A stretch of 64,000 bases of DNA from Algibacter lectus (GTDB lineage: Bacteria > Bacteroidota > Bacteroidia > Flavobacteriales > Flavobacteriaceae): positions 124,001-188,000 of the forward strand of contig NZ_FOLN01000004.1 of the NCBI RefSeq assembly GCF_900112395.1, given 5' to 3'. How positions within the stretch are numbered: position 1 is the first letter of the stretch; the number at the start of each line of letters is the position of its first letter. Shown here in pieces: positions 25,561-34,607 of this stretch. A program made the translations under genes and the position numbers. The notes under the pieces are model-generated. The model was not told where the DNA came from, ran no database searches, and saw nothing but the letters and a program-made list of their open reading frames with translations.

Positions 25561-27177
25561 TTAGAACGCATAGCGCTGCGGTCCTCCTCGTCTAATTTCT
25601 TCACTACAATGTGCCTCGAACTTCTTAAAGTTTTCACGAAAAGCATTCGTGAGTTTAAAAGCTGTTTTGTAATATGCTTCATCATCATTCCAAGTTGCTC
25701 TCGGACTTAAAACCTTCGTTGGTACTCCAGGACACTCTCTTGGTTGTGCCACACCAAACACCGAATGAATATGGTATTTATCATAAGAATACAGTCCTAA
25801 ATCTCCATTTAAAACCGCATTAATCATAGCGCGTGTATACTTAAGCTTCATACGGGTTCCAACCCCATAAGGACCACCAGTCCAGCCTGTGTTTACTAAC
25901 CAAACATTGACATTAGCATCAATCATTTTTTCACTTAACATTTCGGCATATTTCGAAGGATGCAAAGGCATAAATGGCGCCCCAAAACAAGCAGAAAATG
26001 ATGGTGTAGGCTCTACAACACCCGCTTCTGTACCGGCAACTTTAGCCGTATATCCAGAAATAAAGTGATAAGCCGCCTGACTTGGCGTAAGCTTAGAAAT
26101 TGGAGGCAAAACTCCAAAAGCATCAGCCGTTAAAAAGAAAATATTTTTCGGATTCTTCCCTATAGATGGTTTTCTAATATTTTCAATATGATCTATTGGA
26201 TAACTTACCCGTGTATTTTGAGTTATAGATGTATCAGCAAAGTTAACATGCCCGTTTTCATCTAAAATAACATTTTCTAAAATCGCTCCTTTCTTAATAG
26301 CAGAAAATATCTCAGGTTCATGATCCTTATCTAAATTAATAACTTTAGCATAACAACCACCTTCAAAATTAAATACCGAGTTTTCTTCGGTCCAACCATG
26401 CTCATCATCTCCAATTAAACTTCTATTCGGATCGGTAGAAAGCGTTGTTTTTCCCGTTCCGGAAAGCCCAAAGAAAATAGCCGTATCCCCATCTTTACCC
26501 ACATTAGCACTGCAGTGCATTGGCAGGGTGTTTTTAAATACAGGTAAAATGAAGTTTAGTGCAGAAAATATACCTTTTTTAATTTCTCCCGTATAACCCG
26601 TACCACCAATTAACGCTATTTTTTTTGTAAAGTTTAAAATAGCAAAATTATGTTGTCGTGTTCCATCTTTGTCAGGAACTGCCATAAAACTTGGTGCATT
26701 TACAATAGTCCATTCTGGAGTAAAATTTTCTAACTCAGCTTCAGTTGGGCGTAAAAACATATTATAAGCAAATTGATTGCTCCAAGGAAACTCATTGATA
26801 ACTCTAATATTCAATTTATAATTTTCATCTGCGCAAGCATAACTATCACGAACAAAAAGGGTTTTACCCGAAAGATAATCTACAACCTTATCATATAATT
26901 TATCAAACTTATCTGTATCGAAGGGTATATTGACATCGCCCCACCATATTCTATCTTTTGTAATATCATCTTTTACAATAAACCGATCTTTTGGAGAACG
27001 CCCTGTAAATTCTCCTGTATTAACTACTAAAGCACCTGAAGAAGCCTCTACAGCTTGTCCATTTTCAATAGCAATATCATGTAACTCTTCTGGTGATAAT
27101 TGATAATGAACTTTGGCATTTTTTATGCCATAAGTTTCTAACTCAAACGTTTTCGTAAATTGTGCGTAATTACTCAT
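25561..27177 (-). CDS. pckA: Phosphoenolpyruvate carboxykinase (ATP)
   Basis: The 538-residue cytosolic enzyme converts oxaloacetate and ATP to phosphoenolpyruvate, ADP and CO2, the entry step of gluconeogenesis. ATP-type marks are clear: the P-loop GLSGTGKTTLS (near residue 237), the metal-binding GDDEHGW, FEGGCYAK, and the upstream ASSGALVVNTGEFTGRSPKD that binds substrate. The length equals that of the E. coli and other ATP-dependent enzymes. It stands alone, converging with the FAD oxidoreductase gene at a shared terminator. Confidence 0.97.
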   Translation of the reverse strand: MSNYAQFTKTFELETYGIKNAKVHYQLSPEELHDIAIENGQAVEASSGALVVNTGEFTGRSPKDRFIVKDDITKDRIWWGDVNIPFDTDKFDKLYDKVVDYLSGKTLFVRDSYACADENYKLNIRVINEFPWSNQFAYNMFLRPTEAELENFTPEWTIVNAPSFMAVPDKDGTRQHNFAILNFTKKIALIGGTGYTGEIKKGIFSALNFILPVFKNTLPMHCSANVGKDGDTAIFFGLSGTGKTTLSTDPNRSLIGDDEHGWTEENSVFNFEGGCYAKVINLDKDHEPEIFSAIKKGAILENVILDENGHVNFADTSITQNTRVSYPIDHIENIRKPSIGKNPKNIFFLTADAFGVLPPISKLTPSQAAYHFISGYTAKVAGTEAGVVEPTPSFSACFGAPFMPLHPSKYAEMLSEKMIDANVNVWLVNTGWTGGPYGVGTRMKLKYTRAMINAVLNGDLGLYSYDKYHIHSVFGVAQPRECPGVPTKVLSPRATWNDDEAYYKTAFKLTNAFRENFKKFEAHCSEEIRRGGPQRYAF

Positions 27178-27250
27178 ATTTCGATGTTAAATTAATTATC
27201 CCGTAAATTTAAAACAAATAAATCGAATTTTCTTTAAATTAAATTCAAAA

Positions 27251-27637
27251 TTAGTTTTGTTTTTTTAAGAAATCAATAAACACAAGCACCCAAGCCACTA
27301 TTAAAAGTAGTCCACCAATAGGTGTAATTACACCAATGGTTTTAAAATCGAAACTGGTTAATACATTGGTTGACAAACCATAAATAGACCCTGAAAAGAA
27401 GAGCACCCCAACCACTACTAAATAAAATATTTTGGTTTTAGATTTTACAGAAATATAAGTTGTGCTTCCAACAAATAAAAGAAACAAAGCATGATACATT
27501 TGGTAACGCACACCCGTTTCAAAAGTTTGTACAGATTCTGAAGAAATTAAAGCCTTTAAACCATGCGCCCCAAAAGCCCCTAAAATAATACTTGTAACAC
27601 CTAAAATAGCCGCTGTTAATAAAATAGTTCTGTTCAT
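27251..27637 (-). CDS. DUF423 family small membrane protein (YgdD-like)
   Basis: The 128-residue protein has four hydrophobic helices and the family hallmark ILGAFGAHGLK followed by FETGVRYQMYHALFLL, as in E. coli YgdD. The function of DUF423 proteins is unknown. It is 73 bp upstream of pckA on the same strand, so it may share a transcript or simply be adjacent. Confidence 0.88.
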   Translation of the reverse strand: MNRTILLTAAILGVTSIILGAFGAHGLKALISSESVQTFETGVRYQMYHALFLLFVGSTTYISVKSKTKIFYLVVVGVLFFSGSIYGLSTNVLTSFDFKTIGVITPIGGLLLIVAWVLVFIDFLKKQN

Positions 27638-27736
27638 ATCCTTAAAAATCGTTTAAATATTCATTAAATTAGTAAAGTCGAAACCACCTTTTACCTACAA
27701 TCGACTACCAAACAAAACTACTCAACTAAACTCAAA

Positions 27737-29101
27737 ATGCGAAAAATTTTAATCATTGGTTCAGGAAAATCTACTTCTTATCTTCTAAAATATTTATTAG
27801 ATAAATCTGAAGAAGAAAACTTATTTATCACCATAGGAGATTTACATATTGAACACGCCCAAAAATTAACAAACGGCCATAAAAAAGCAAATGTTATAAA
27901 GCTCGATGTTTTTGATGAAAGCTCAAGAAAAACAGCCATTCAAAATGCCGACATTGTGATATCTATGCTTCCTGCGCGCTTCCATATTGAAGTAGCGAAA
28001 GACTGCGTTTTCTATGGAAAAAATATGGTTACAGCATCTTACATAAGCCCAGAAATGCAAAATCTAAACCAAGAAGCCATAGAAAAAGGTGTGATTTTAA
28101 TGAATGAAATTGGTGTAGACCCTGGCATAGACCACATGAGCGCCATGCAAGTTATAGACAAAATTAGAGACGATGGTGGAGAAATAATACTTTTTGAATC
28201 TTTTACTGGCGGACTTGTAGCACCAGAAAGTGATAATAATTTATGGAATTACAAATTCACCTGGAACCCAAGAAATGTAGTAACAGCAGGCCAAGGCGGC
28301 GCCGCAAAGTTTTTACAAGAAGGTACATATAAATACATTCCGTATAATCGATTATTTAGAAGAACTGAATTTTTAGATATTGAAAATTTTGGCCGCTTTG
28401 AAGTTTACGCCAACCGAGACTCTTTGAAATACCAAACCATTTACGGACTTCAAAACACGAAAACACTTTACCGAGGCACCATGCGCCGTGTTGGATTTAG
28501 CAAAGCATGGCACATATTTGTAACGTTAGGCATGACTGATGATAGCTACACTATAGATGATAGTGAAAATATGAGCTATCGCGATTTTGTAAATGCCTTT
28601 TTGCCATACAGCCCAACAGATTCCGTAGAACTTAAACTGCGCTATCAACTTAAAATTGATCAAGATGATATTGTTTGGAACAAACTTATCGAACTCGATA
28701 TTTTCAACCCAAACAAAAAGGTTAACTTAAAAAAAGCAACGCCTGCACAAATACTACAAAAAATACTAATGGACAGCTGGACCTTATCTCAAAAGGATAA
28801 AGACATGATTGTTATGTATCATAAATTTGGTTACGAAAAGGCAGGAAAACAATATCAAATAGACTCCAACATGGTAACTATTGGCCAAGATCAAACCTAT
28901 ACAGCCATGGCAAAAACAGTTGGGTTACCTGTTGCTATTGCTACACTTGCTATTTTAAATAAAGCTATTACAACACCTGGAGTACAACTACCAATTAACA
29001 AAGAAGTTTACACTCCTATTTTAAAAGAGTTGCAAAATTTCGGAATTACCTTTAAAGAAAAAGAAGTACCATATTTAGGCTACAACCCATTAAATCATTA
29101 A
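27737..29101 (+). CDS. Saccharopine dehydrogenase family protein
   Basis: The 454-residue protein has an N-terminal Rossmann fold (ILIIGSGKSTSYLLKYL, GDLHIEHAQKL) and the saccharopine reductase-type core (NADIVISMLPARFH, MNEIGVDPGIDHMSAM). It most resembles the reductase form that releases saccharopine from aminoadipate semialdehyde and glutamate, so lysine catabolism or the fused LKR/SDH pathway is likely, but no partner lysine genes are nearby and a carboxynorspermidine-type role cannot be excluded. The C-terminal TVGLPVAIATLAIL helix is typical of the family. It is a single gene. Confidence 0.88.
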   Translation: MRKILIIGSGKSTSYLLKYLLDKSEEENLFITIGDLHIEHAQKLTNGHKKANVIKLDVFDESSRKTAIQNADIVISMLPARFHIEVAKDCVFYGKNMVTASYISPEMQNLNQEAIEKGVILMNEIGVDPGIDHMSAMQVIDKIRDDGGEIILFESFTGGLVAPESDNNLWNYKFTWNPRNVVTAGQGGAAKFLQEGTYKYIPYNRLFRRTEFLDIENFGRFEVYANRDSLKYQTIYGLQNTKTLYRGTMRRVGFSKAWHIFVTLGMTDDSYTIDDSENMSYRDFVNAFLPYSPTDSVELKLRYQLKIDQDDIVWNKLIELDIFNPNKKVNLKKATPAQILQKILMDSWTLSQKDKDMIVMYHKFGYEKAGKQYQIDSNMVTIGQDQTYTAMAKTVGLPVAIATLAILNKAITTPGVQLPINKEVYTPILKELQNFGITFKEKEVPYLGYNPLNH

Positions 29102-29123
29102 ACTTTTCAAGTATATAAAATAC

Positions 29124-29573
29124 TTAGTTTAAGTTTCTTCTTTCTATAAAAAACTGTTTCATAAGCGCCGAAGCTTCTTCTGCTAAAACACCTCCTTTTA
29201 TAGTTGTTTTGGGGTGAAGCTTAGTGTTTAAGTTAATACAACCACGCTCCATATCTCGAGCACCATACACAATATTAGAAATCTGACTCCAATACAAAGC
29301 ACCGCCACACATTTGGCAAGGCTCTAGCGTAACATACAAAGTACACTTTTGTAAATACTTACCTCCTAAAAAATTTGCAGCTGCAGTAATGGCCTGCATT
29401 TCCGCATGTGCTGTAACATCGTTCAGAGTCTCAGTTAAATTATGTCCGCGAGCAATAATTTTATTATCAATAACAATTACAGCTCCAACAGGAATTTCAC
29501 CACTTTTATAAGCAGCCTCAGCTTCCTGAAGTGCTTTTTTCATAAAATATGTATCATCAAAAGGTTGTATCAT
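29124..29573 (-). CDS. tadA: Nucleoside deaminase, probable tRNA-adenosine deaminase
   Basis: The 149-residue protein is a zinc-dependent cytidine/adenosine deaminase. TAHAEMQAI provides the catalytic histidine and glutamate and LEPCQMCGGAL the two zinc cysteines; the length and GARDMERGC region are as in TadA, which converts the wobble adenosine of tRNA-Arg to inosine. I choose the ATG at 29573, ahead of IQPFDDTYFMKKAL, because the upstream in-frame ATG at 29600 would place the promoter box TATTTTTG inside the coding sequence. A general guanine deaminase function is possible but less likely. Confidence 0.88.
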   Translation of the reverse strand: MIQPFDDTYFMKKALQEAEAAYKSGEIPVGAVIVIDNKIIARGHNLTETLNDVTAHAEMQAITAAANFLGGKYLQKCTLYVTLEPCQMCGGALYWSQISNIVYGARDMERGCINLNTKLHPKTTIKGGVLAEEASALMKQFFIERRNLN

Positions 29574-29578
29574 AAAAG

Positions 29579-29586
29579 CAAAAATA
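29579..29586 (-). promoter_or_regulatory. -7 box for tadA 5 nt before the start codon (TATTTTTG)
   Basis: On the minus strand TATTTTTG is followed by CTTTT and the ATG at 29573, predicting a leaderless or nearly leaderless mRNA. Confidence 0.6.
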
Positions 29587-29687
29587 CAATTTGAAATCAT
29601 TTATTTAAGCTTCGGCAAGAAAATTGATAACAATAATTAACACACTAAGTTCATCTAGATTTATTAAAATTCAAAATCTGTTTTAAT

Positions 29688-30659
29688 ATGAAAAAATTCT
29701 ACTCCATTTCTACCCCTAAACCTTGCCACGAGAATTGGAACAATATGATTCCCGAAGAAAAAGGTCGATTTTGCAACTCTTGTTCTAAAACCGTTATCGA
29801 TTTTACTAAAATGGATACTATGGAAATTCAGGATTTTATTAATCAAAACAAAGAGAATAATATCTGTGGGCATTTTAGACAAACACAACTAGATAGTATT
29901 AATCTGCATATTCCATCGCATGTTTTAACACAAAGACAAAGCTTTAACCACATATTTTTATGGACGCTACTCATTGTTATGGGAACCACTTTAATGAATT
30001 GCACCAATAAAAACGGTGCCAAACAAAAAATTGACAGTATTGAAATTGTAGACTCTATATCCAGTAAAACTATCGATGCTTTAGAAGCGTTACCAAAAAC
30101 AACTAAAGAAGACTCCATCACGAAAAAATCATGCAGTACAATTTCAGAAAAACTAAAAATTACAGATGGATTAATAATTACCGACACTCTTGGCGAGCCA
30201 GCAATATTAGAAACTACTCCACCGGTACTAGAACCGATAATCATTCCTGATCTAAAAGAAATAGAGCCTGTTATTATGGGTGATCTTATAACAGAACTCC
30301 CAATCACAATCGGTTTTCTTACAATAGAATCTCCACCAGAATTCGAAAACACACCAAAAAGCCTCACAATTAAAGAAAAAAGAGACTATTTTTCTGAGCG
30401 CATCTCAAAAATAGTTACTAAAAATTTCGACACTTCAATTTGCCCAGAATTGAGAGGTAAACAAAAAGTTTCTGTTCAATTTATAATAAACGAACACGGT
30501 AAGGTCGCTAACATTAAAGCAAGAGCCCCACACCCTAGCCTAGAGAAAGAAGCAGAACGTGTTATTAACCTTTTACCACAATTTACTCCAGCAAAACAAG
30601 CAAACAGGCCTACAAGTATAGTTTACAACCTTCCAATTGTTTTCACTGTAGAAGAATAA
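29688..30659 (+). CDS. TonB C-terminal domain protein with N-terminal Cys-rich domain
   Basis: The 323-residue protein joins three parts. Residues 1-65 form a small cysteine domain (KPCHENWNNM, GRFCNSCSKTVIDFT, NNICGHFR; C13, C29, C32, C60) of a type found in many Bacteroidetes proteins and possibly metal-binding. Residues 88-104 are a transmembrane helix. After an acidic/proline-rich linker, about 235-322 form a TonB C-terminal domain (KQKVSVQFIINEHGKVANIKA, YNLPIVFTVEE). TonB proteins pass inner-membrane energy to outer-membrane receptors; no ExbB/D gene is nearby. It sits between tadA and dxs, and its end overlaps the dxs promoter region. Confidence 0.8.
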   Translation: MKKFYSISTPKPCHENWNNMIPEEKGRFCNSCSKTVIDFTKMDTMEIQDFINQNKENNICGHFRQTQLDSINLHIPSHVLTQRQSFNHIFLWTLLIVMGTTLMNCTNKNGAKQKIDSIEIVDSISSKTIDALEALPKTTKEDSITKKSCSTISEKLKITDGLIITDTLGEPAILETTPPVLEPIIIPDLKEIEPVIMGDLITELPITIGFLTIESPPEFENTPKSLTIKEKRDYFSERISKIVTKNFDTSICPELRGKQKVSVQFIINEHGKVANIKARAPHPSLEKEAERVINLLPQFTPAKQANRPTSIVYNLPIVFTVEE

Positions 30660-30670
30660 TAAAAATCATG

Positions 30671-30678
30671 TACTTTTG
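30671..30678 (+). promoter_or_regulatory. -7 box for dxs 4 nt before a GTG start (TACTTTTG)
   Basis: TACTTTTG is followed by CGAC and GTG. It starts 12 nt after the TonB-protein stop codon. An in-frame ATG at 30668 would translate straight through the box. Confidence 0.55.
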
Positions 30679-30682
30679 CGAC

Positions 30683-32440
30683 GTGAAAAGCAAATTTTTA
30701 AACCACATAAACTCCCCCAAAGAACTTCGTCTTTTAAACCAAAAAGACTTACCTCAACTTGCGCGAGAATTACGTGAGTTTATTATTGATATTGTTGCAA
30801 CCAAAGAAGGACATCTAGGCGCCAGCTTAGGCGTAGTTGAATTGACTATTGCATTACACTATGTTTTTAACACACCAGACGATCAACTTATTTGGGATGT
30901 TGGCCACCAAGCCTATGGTCATAAAATTTTAACCGAACGTCGTGAAAATTTTCATACCAACAGACAATTAAACGGCATTAGCGGCTTCCCTAAACGCAGC
31001 GAAAGTGTTTACGACACTTTTGGAGTTGGGCATGCTTCTACATCTATTTCGGCCGCTTTAGGCATGGCAATTGCCTCAAAACTAAAAGGCGATTTTAAAA
31101 AACAACATATTGCCGTAATTGGTGATGCGAGTATTGCTGGTGGCATGGCATTCGAAGGATTAAATCACGCTGGGGTTACCGACGCTAATCTACTTGTTAT
31201 TTTAAATGATAATGCTATTGGAATCGACCCAAGCGTCGGCGCACTAAAACAATACTTAACCAATGTTAAAAAAGGCACGCAAAAACAAGATAATATTTTT
31301 GAAGCTTTAAACTTTAACTATTCTGGACCGATAGACGGACACAATTTACCCGCGTTAATTGCAGAATTAGAACGTTTAAAAACTGTTAAAGGCCCTAAGT
31401 TTTTACACGTAATAACAACTAAAGGCAAAGGCTTAAAGCAAGCAGAAGAAGACCAAGTAAAATATCATGCACCAGGAAAATTTAATGCCAAAACTGGCGA
31501 TTTAAATATAAAAACACCTATCGTTGAGCCTCCTAAATATCAAGATGTTTTTGGGCACACTATTGTAGAATTAGCTAAAACAAACAAAAGCATAGTAGGC
31601 ATTACACCTGCCATGCCAACGGGAAGTTCTTTAAAATACATGATGAACGAAATGCCCGACCGTGCTTTCGATGTTGGTATTGCCGAACAGCATGCTGTTA
31701 CCTTAGCCGCTGGTATGGCAACACAAGGCTTAGTGGTGTTCTGTAATATCTACTCAACGTTTTTACAACGCGCTTACGATCAAATAATTCATGATGTGGC
31801 CATACAGAAACTCCCAGTTATTTTCTGCCTAGATCGCTCTGGTTTGGTTGGTGAAGATGGGGCTACGCATCATGGTGTTTTCGATTTATCGTACTTAAGA
31901 TGCATTCCCGATTTAATAATTTTTGCACCAAGAAATGAAATCGAATTGCGTAACATTATGTACACCGCACAATTAGGTTTAGAGTTTCCTATTGCCATAA
32001 GATATCCAAGAGGTCGAGGTTTAACTATAGCTTGGAAACAACCTTTTTCTAAAATAGAAATTGGCAAAGCTACAGAATTAAAAAAAGGTAAAAACCTAGC
32101 AATTTTAAGTATTGGTAGTATTTCTAAAAATGTAAGTGAAGCAATTGAACATCTCAATGTTTCTCATTTTGACATGCGTTTTGTAAAACCCCTAGACGCT
32201 AAACTATTACATAGCATTTTTAAAAGTAACACCACCATTATCACTATTGAAGATCATGCTATTACCGGCGGTTTTGGATCGGCTATTTTAGAGTTTGCAG
32301 CACAACACAATTACAAAAACACCATTAAAACCTTAGGCATACCCGATCAATTTATGGATCATGGCAAGGTTGACGAGTTATTCAAATTAATTAACTTAGA
32401 TGTTAATAGCTTAACCCAGTACTTCAGTGAATTTGCTTAA
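30683..32440 (+). CDS. dxs: 1-deoxy-D-xylulose-5-phosphate synthase
   Basis: The 585-residue transketolase-like enzyme condenses pyruvate and glyceraldehyde-3-phosphate with thiamine diphosphate, the first step of the MEP isoprenoid pathway. Thiamine and metal-binding segments are VIGDASIAGGMAFEGLNHAG and LLVILNDN, the second domain has DRSGLVGEDGATHHG, and the C-terminal domain ends normally. I prefer the GTG at 30683 (VKSKFLNHINSPKEL) because this gives the family's usual N-terminus and puts the promoter box just outside; ATG 30668 would add MYFCD. Length is somewhat short compared with about 620 in Proteobacteria, as in other Bacteroidetes. Confidence 0.93.
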   Translation: MKSKFLNHINSPKELRLLNQKDLPQLARELREFIIDIVATKEGHLGASLGVVELTIALHYVFNTPDDQLIWDVGHQAYGHKILTERRENFHTNRQLNGISGFPKRSESVYDTFGVGHASTSISAALGMAIASKLKGDFKKQHIAVIGDASIAGGMAFEGLNHAGVTDANLLVILNDNAIGIDPSVGALKQYLTNVKKGTQKQDNIFEALNFNYSGPIDGHNLPALIAELERLKTVKGPKFLHVITTKGKGLKQAEEDQVKYHAPGKFNAKTGDLNIKTPIVEPPKYQDVFGHTIVELAKTNKSIVGITPAMPTGSSLKYMMNEMPDRAFDVGIAEQHAVTLAAGMATQGLVVFCNIYSTFLQRAYDQIIHDVAIQKLPVIFCLDRSGLVGEDGATHHGVFDLSYLRCIPDLIIFAPRNEIELRNIMYTAQLGLEFPIAIRYPRGRGLTIAWKQPFSKIEIGKATELKKGKNLAILSIGSISKNVSEAIEHLNVSHFDMRFVKPLDAKLLHSIFKSNTTIITIEDHAITGGFGSAILEFAAQHNYKNTIKTLGIPDQFMDHGKVDELFKLINLDVNSLTQYFSEFA

Positions 32441-32463
32441 TATTTCCATCCTATTTTATAAAT

Positions 32464-32479
32464 ATTGATACCTATCAAT
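32464..32479. promoter_or_regulatory. Palindrome ATTGATA-CC-TATCAAT upstream of the FAD protein gene
   Basis: Perfect 7-bp arms around a 2-bp spacer, 24 bp after dxs and 128 bp before the FAD protein gene. It lacks a T-run on the dxs side, so it fits an operator better than a terminator. Confidence 0.45.
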
Positions 32480-32606
32480 TAAAAAATGAACTGTTTCGGT
32501 TTCTGAGAGATAAGTAATCATAAAAATTTCGCTATTTTTAGACTGCACCCCGTAAACCACAAAACACTAACCTGCAAAACTTTACAGGTTCAAAAAAGAA
32601 ACAGCC

Positions 32607-34370
32607 ATGACCAATCAAAGAATTTTAGCAATTATAGGTACCGGACCGAGAGGTGGATATGCCTTAGAAAATTTAATTAAGGAACTCATAAAAGCAAATG
32701 GCTTATCAAACATACATATATTACTTTTTGAAGAAACAGGGCTTTTTGGTAATGGTCAAGTTTACAAAACGGACCAAGTACCGAGCAATTGGATCAATAT
32801 AAATGAAAGAATCCTGAATTTAGAGAAGCGTGAAGCTATTAACATAGATAAAATTAAAATCCCCGCATTTCCATCTTACCATCAATGGGCTAATAAAGAT
32901 TTTAACAAAATAACCAAAGCAGAAGCAGATACTTATCCGCCACGCGCACAGGTTGGCGAGTATTTAAATCAAAGGTTTCAAACATTAGCAAATCCGCTTT
33001 TAACAGCCAACATCATTTCATTACTAAAAGAAGAAGTAACCGAAGTAGAAATTACCAATAAAATAGCATTAAAAACAAATACAAACATATATAAAAACAT
33101 AGAAGAGGTATTACTAACCATTGGCCACCAACCTACTACTCTATCAAAACAAATTAAGGAATGGAAAGCTTTTGCTTCAGGAAAATCAAATATCAATTTA
33201 TTTCAATCCCCTTACCCTATTGCTCAGTTTTTAAACTGCAAAAACATAACCTATAACAGTAAAATCGGTGTTCGCGGATTTGGATTAGCTATGATTGATG
33301 TTGTTAGAGGTATCGCTAACAAATTTGGAGATTTCATTATAACAGATGAAAACACCAAAGCATGCCACTATAAAACAGATTATAAAATTACCAATTTATT
33401 TATTCCCTTTTCTTTAGACGGTTTACCTCCTGCTCCAAAACCTTTAAACGCAGAAATAGACGACTGGTTTAAACCAACTAACAAACAGATCTCCGACTTT
33501 GAAAATATTATAAAAAACACCTCAGCTCAAAAAGAAGCAAATAGTCCTTTATTTTTAATTCAGGCCATTGCTCCTATTGTTGCTAAAATATATCAAAAAC
33601 TTCCACAGCAATATCTTCCTGAATTACCGAAGAAAGACATTGAAACTATTACAGAAAAATGGTTACTAGACCAAACACACCAACACCCAACTATTATCCC
33701 GCAAAAACAACCCGCAAACCAGAGTATGCAAGACTATATTGGTATGGCAACAGGCAAAAAAGCAATTAGTTTAGATTATTGTATTGGTCAGGTTTGGAGA
33801 CATTGCCAACCCTCTATTTATGATAAACTCTCTTTTAATTCATGTTCTGATAAAGTGTTTTCTGAAATTATTAAATTAGATGAAAGCACTAAACGTTATT
33901 CTTACGGACCACCAGTAGAAAGTATTCAACAAATGCTTGCCTTACATAAAGCTTGCGTAATGACTTTAGACTATACAAACAATCCTGAATTCGAGTTAAC
34001 AAACAATGGCTGGAAAATTCTTGAAAACCAAAAAGCAATAACTGCAGATATTATGATTGATTCTGTTCTAGATGCTCCAAAAATAAACGCAGTGAACTCA
34101 CCTATTGTAAAAAACATGCTTGCCAACGATTTAATAGAAGCTGTGCATGACGAGCTGGGCGTTGCCACTGACGAGAATGCCTATGTAATTTCCAACAATC
34201 CCGATAATAAACCATCGATAGCATTACTTGGAAGACTAGCCAAAGGCACAGTTATTGGAGTAGATGCTATTTTAGAATGCTTTGGCAGAAGAGCAAAAAA
34301 ATGGGCGAAAAAAGCAACAGAACATCATGTAAATTGGCTAAAAACCATTAATTTAGAAGAGACCCCCTAA
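32607..34370 (+). CDS. FAD/NAD(P)-binding protein (PF13454-type)
   Basis: The 587-residue protein opens with a nucleotide-binding Rossmann loop (ILAIIGTGPRGGYALENL) and continues with the hallmarks of the FAD-NAD(P)-binding family (FGNGQVYKTDQ, WININERILNL, YPPRAQVGEYL, IGVRGFGLAMIDVVRG). A second nucleotide-binding region is near the C-terminus (ALLGRLAKGTVIGVDA). These proteins occur across bacteria but few have a proven substrate, so no reaction is named. The gene stands alone behind the 166-bp gap after dxs that contains a palindrome. Confidence 0.8.
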   Translation: MTNQRILAIIGTGPRGGYALENLIKELIKANGLSNIHILLFEETGLFGNGQVYKTDQVPSNWININERILNLEKREAINIDKIKIPAFPSYHQWANKDFNKITKAEADTYPPRAQVGEYLNQRFQTLANPLLTANIISLLKEEVTEVEITNKIALKTNTNIYKNIEEVLLTIGHQPTTLSKQIKEWKAFASGKSNINLFQSPYPIAQFLNCKNITYNSKIGVRGFGLAMIDVVRGIANKFGDFIITDENTKACHYKTDYKITNLFIPFSLDGLPPAPKPLNAEIDDWFKPTNKQISDFENIIKNTSAQKEANSPLFLIQAIAPIVAKIYQKLPQQYLPELPKKDIETITEKWLLDQTHQHPTIIPQKQPANQSMQDYIGMATGKKAISLDYCIGQVWRHCQPSIYDKLSFNSCSDKVFSEIIKLDESTKRYSYGPPVESIQQMLALHKACVMTLDYTNNPEFELTNNGWKILENQKAITADIMIDSVLDAPKINAVNSPIVKNMLANDLIEAVHDELGVATDENAYVISNNPDNKPSIALLGRLAKGTVIGVDAILECFGRRAKKWAKKATEHHVNWLKTINLEETP

Positions 34371-34555
34371 AGACCCATTTTACATAAACCTTTAAACAAA
34401 GCCATCAAAAGTTAAGTAGAAGTTTCGTATATTCACAATACATCATAGTTTAAGAATAAAAAGAAGAAATGGACAAAATTCAAAAAAATTAATAACCTTT
34501 GCTTTTTATTTTAAATAATATCATAAAAACCTAGTGTAGTAGCTAGATGATATTC

Positions 34556-34607
34556 AAATGAGAAATCTAATATGCACTAAATGAGAAATCCGTATGTTTT
34601 CACTTGA
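34556..34607 (+). other. Two repeated mini-ORFs in the leader of the histidine kinase gene
   Basis: The 12-mer AAATGAGAAATC occurs at 34556-34567 and 34579-34590, period 23. Each contains an ATG. The first frame reads MRNLICTK and stops at TGA overlapping the second ATG (ATGA); the second reads MRNPYVFT and stops inside the kinase gene in another frame. The pattern could be coupled leader peptides or a protein-binding direct repeat. Confidence 0.35.

Noticed and set aside
29843-30367. 174-codon frame antisense to the TonB-type gene
   Set aside because: The plus-strand frame has clear domains, while this one is a serine/isoleucine-rich shadow.
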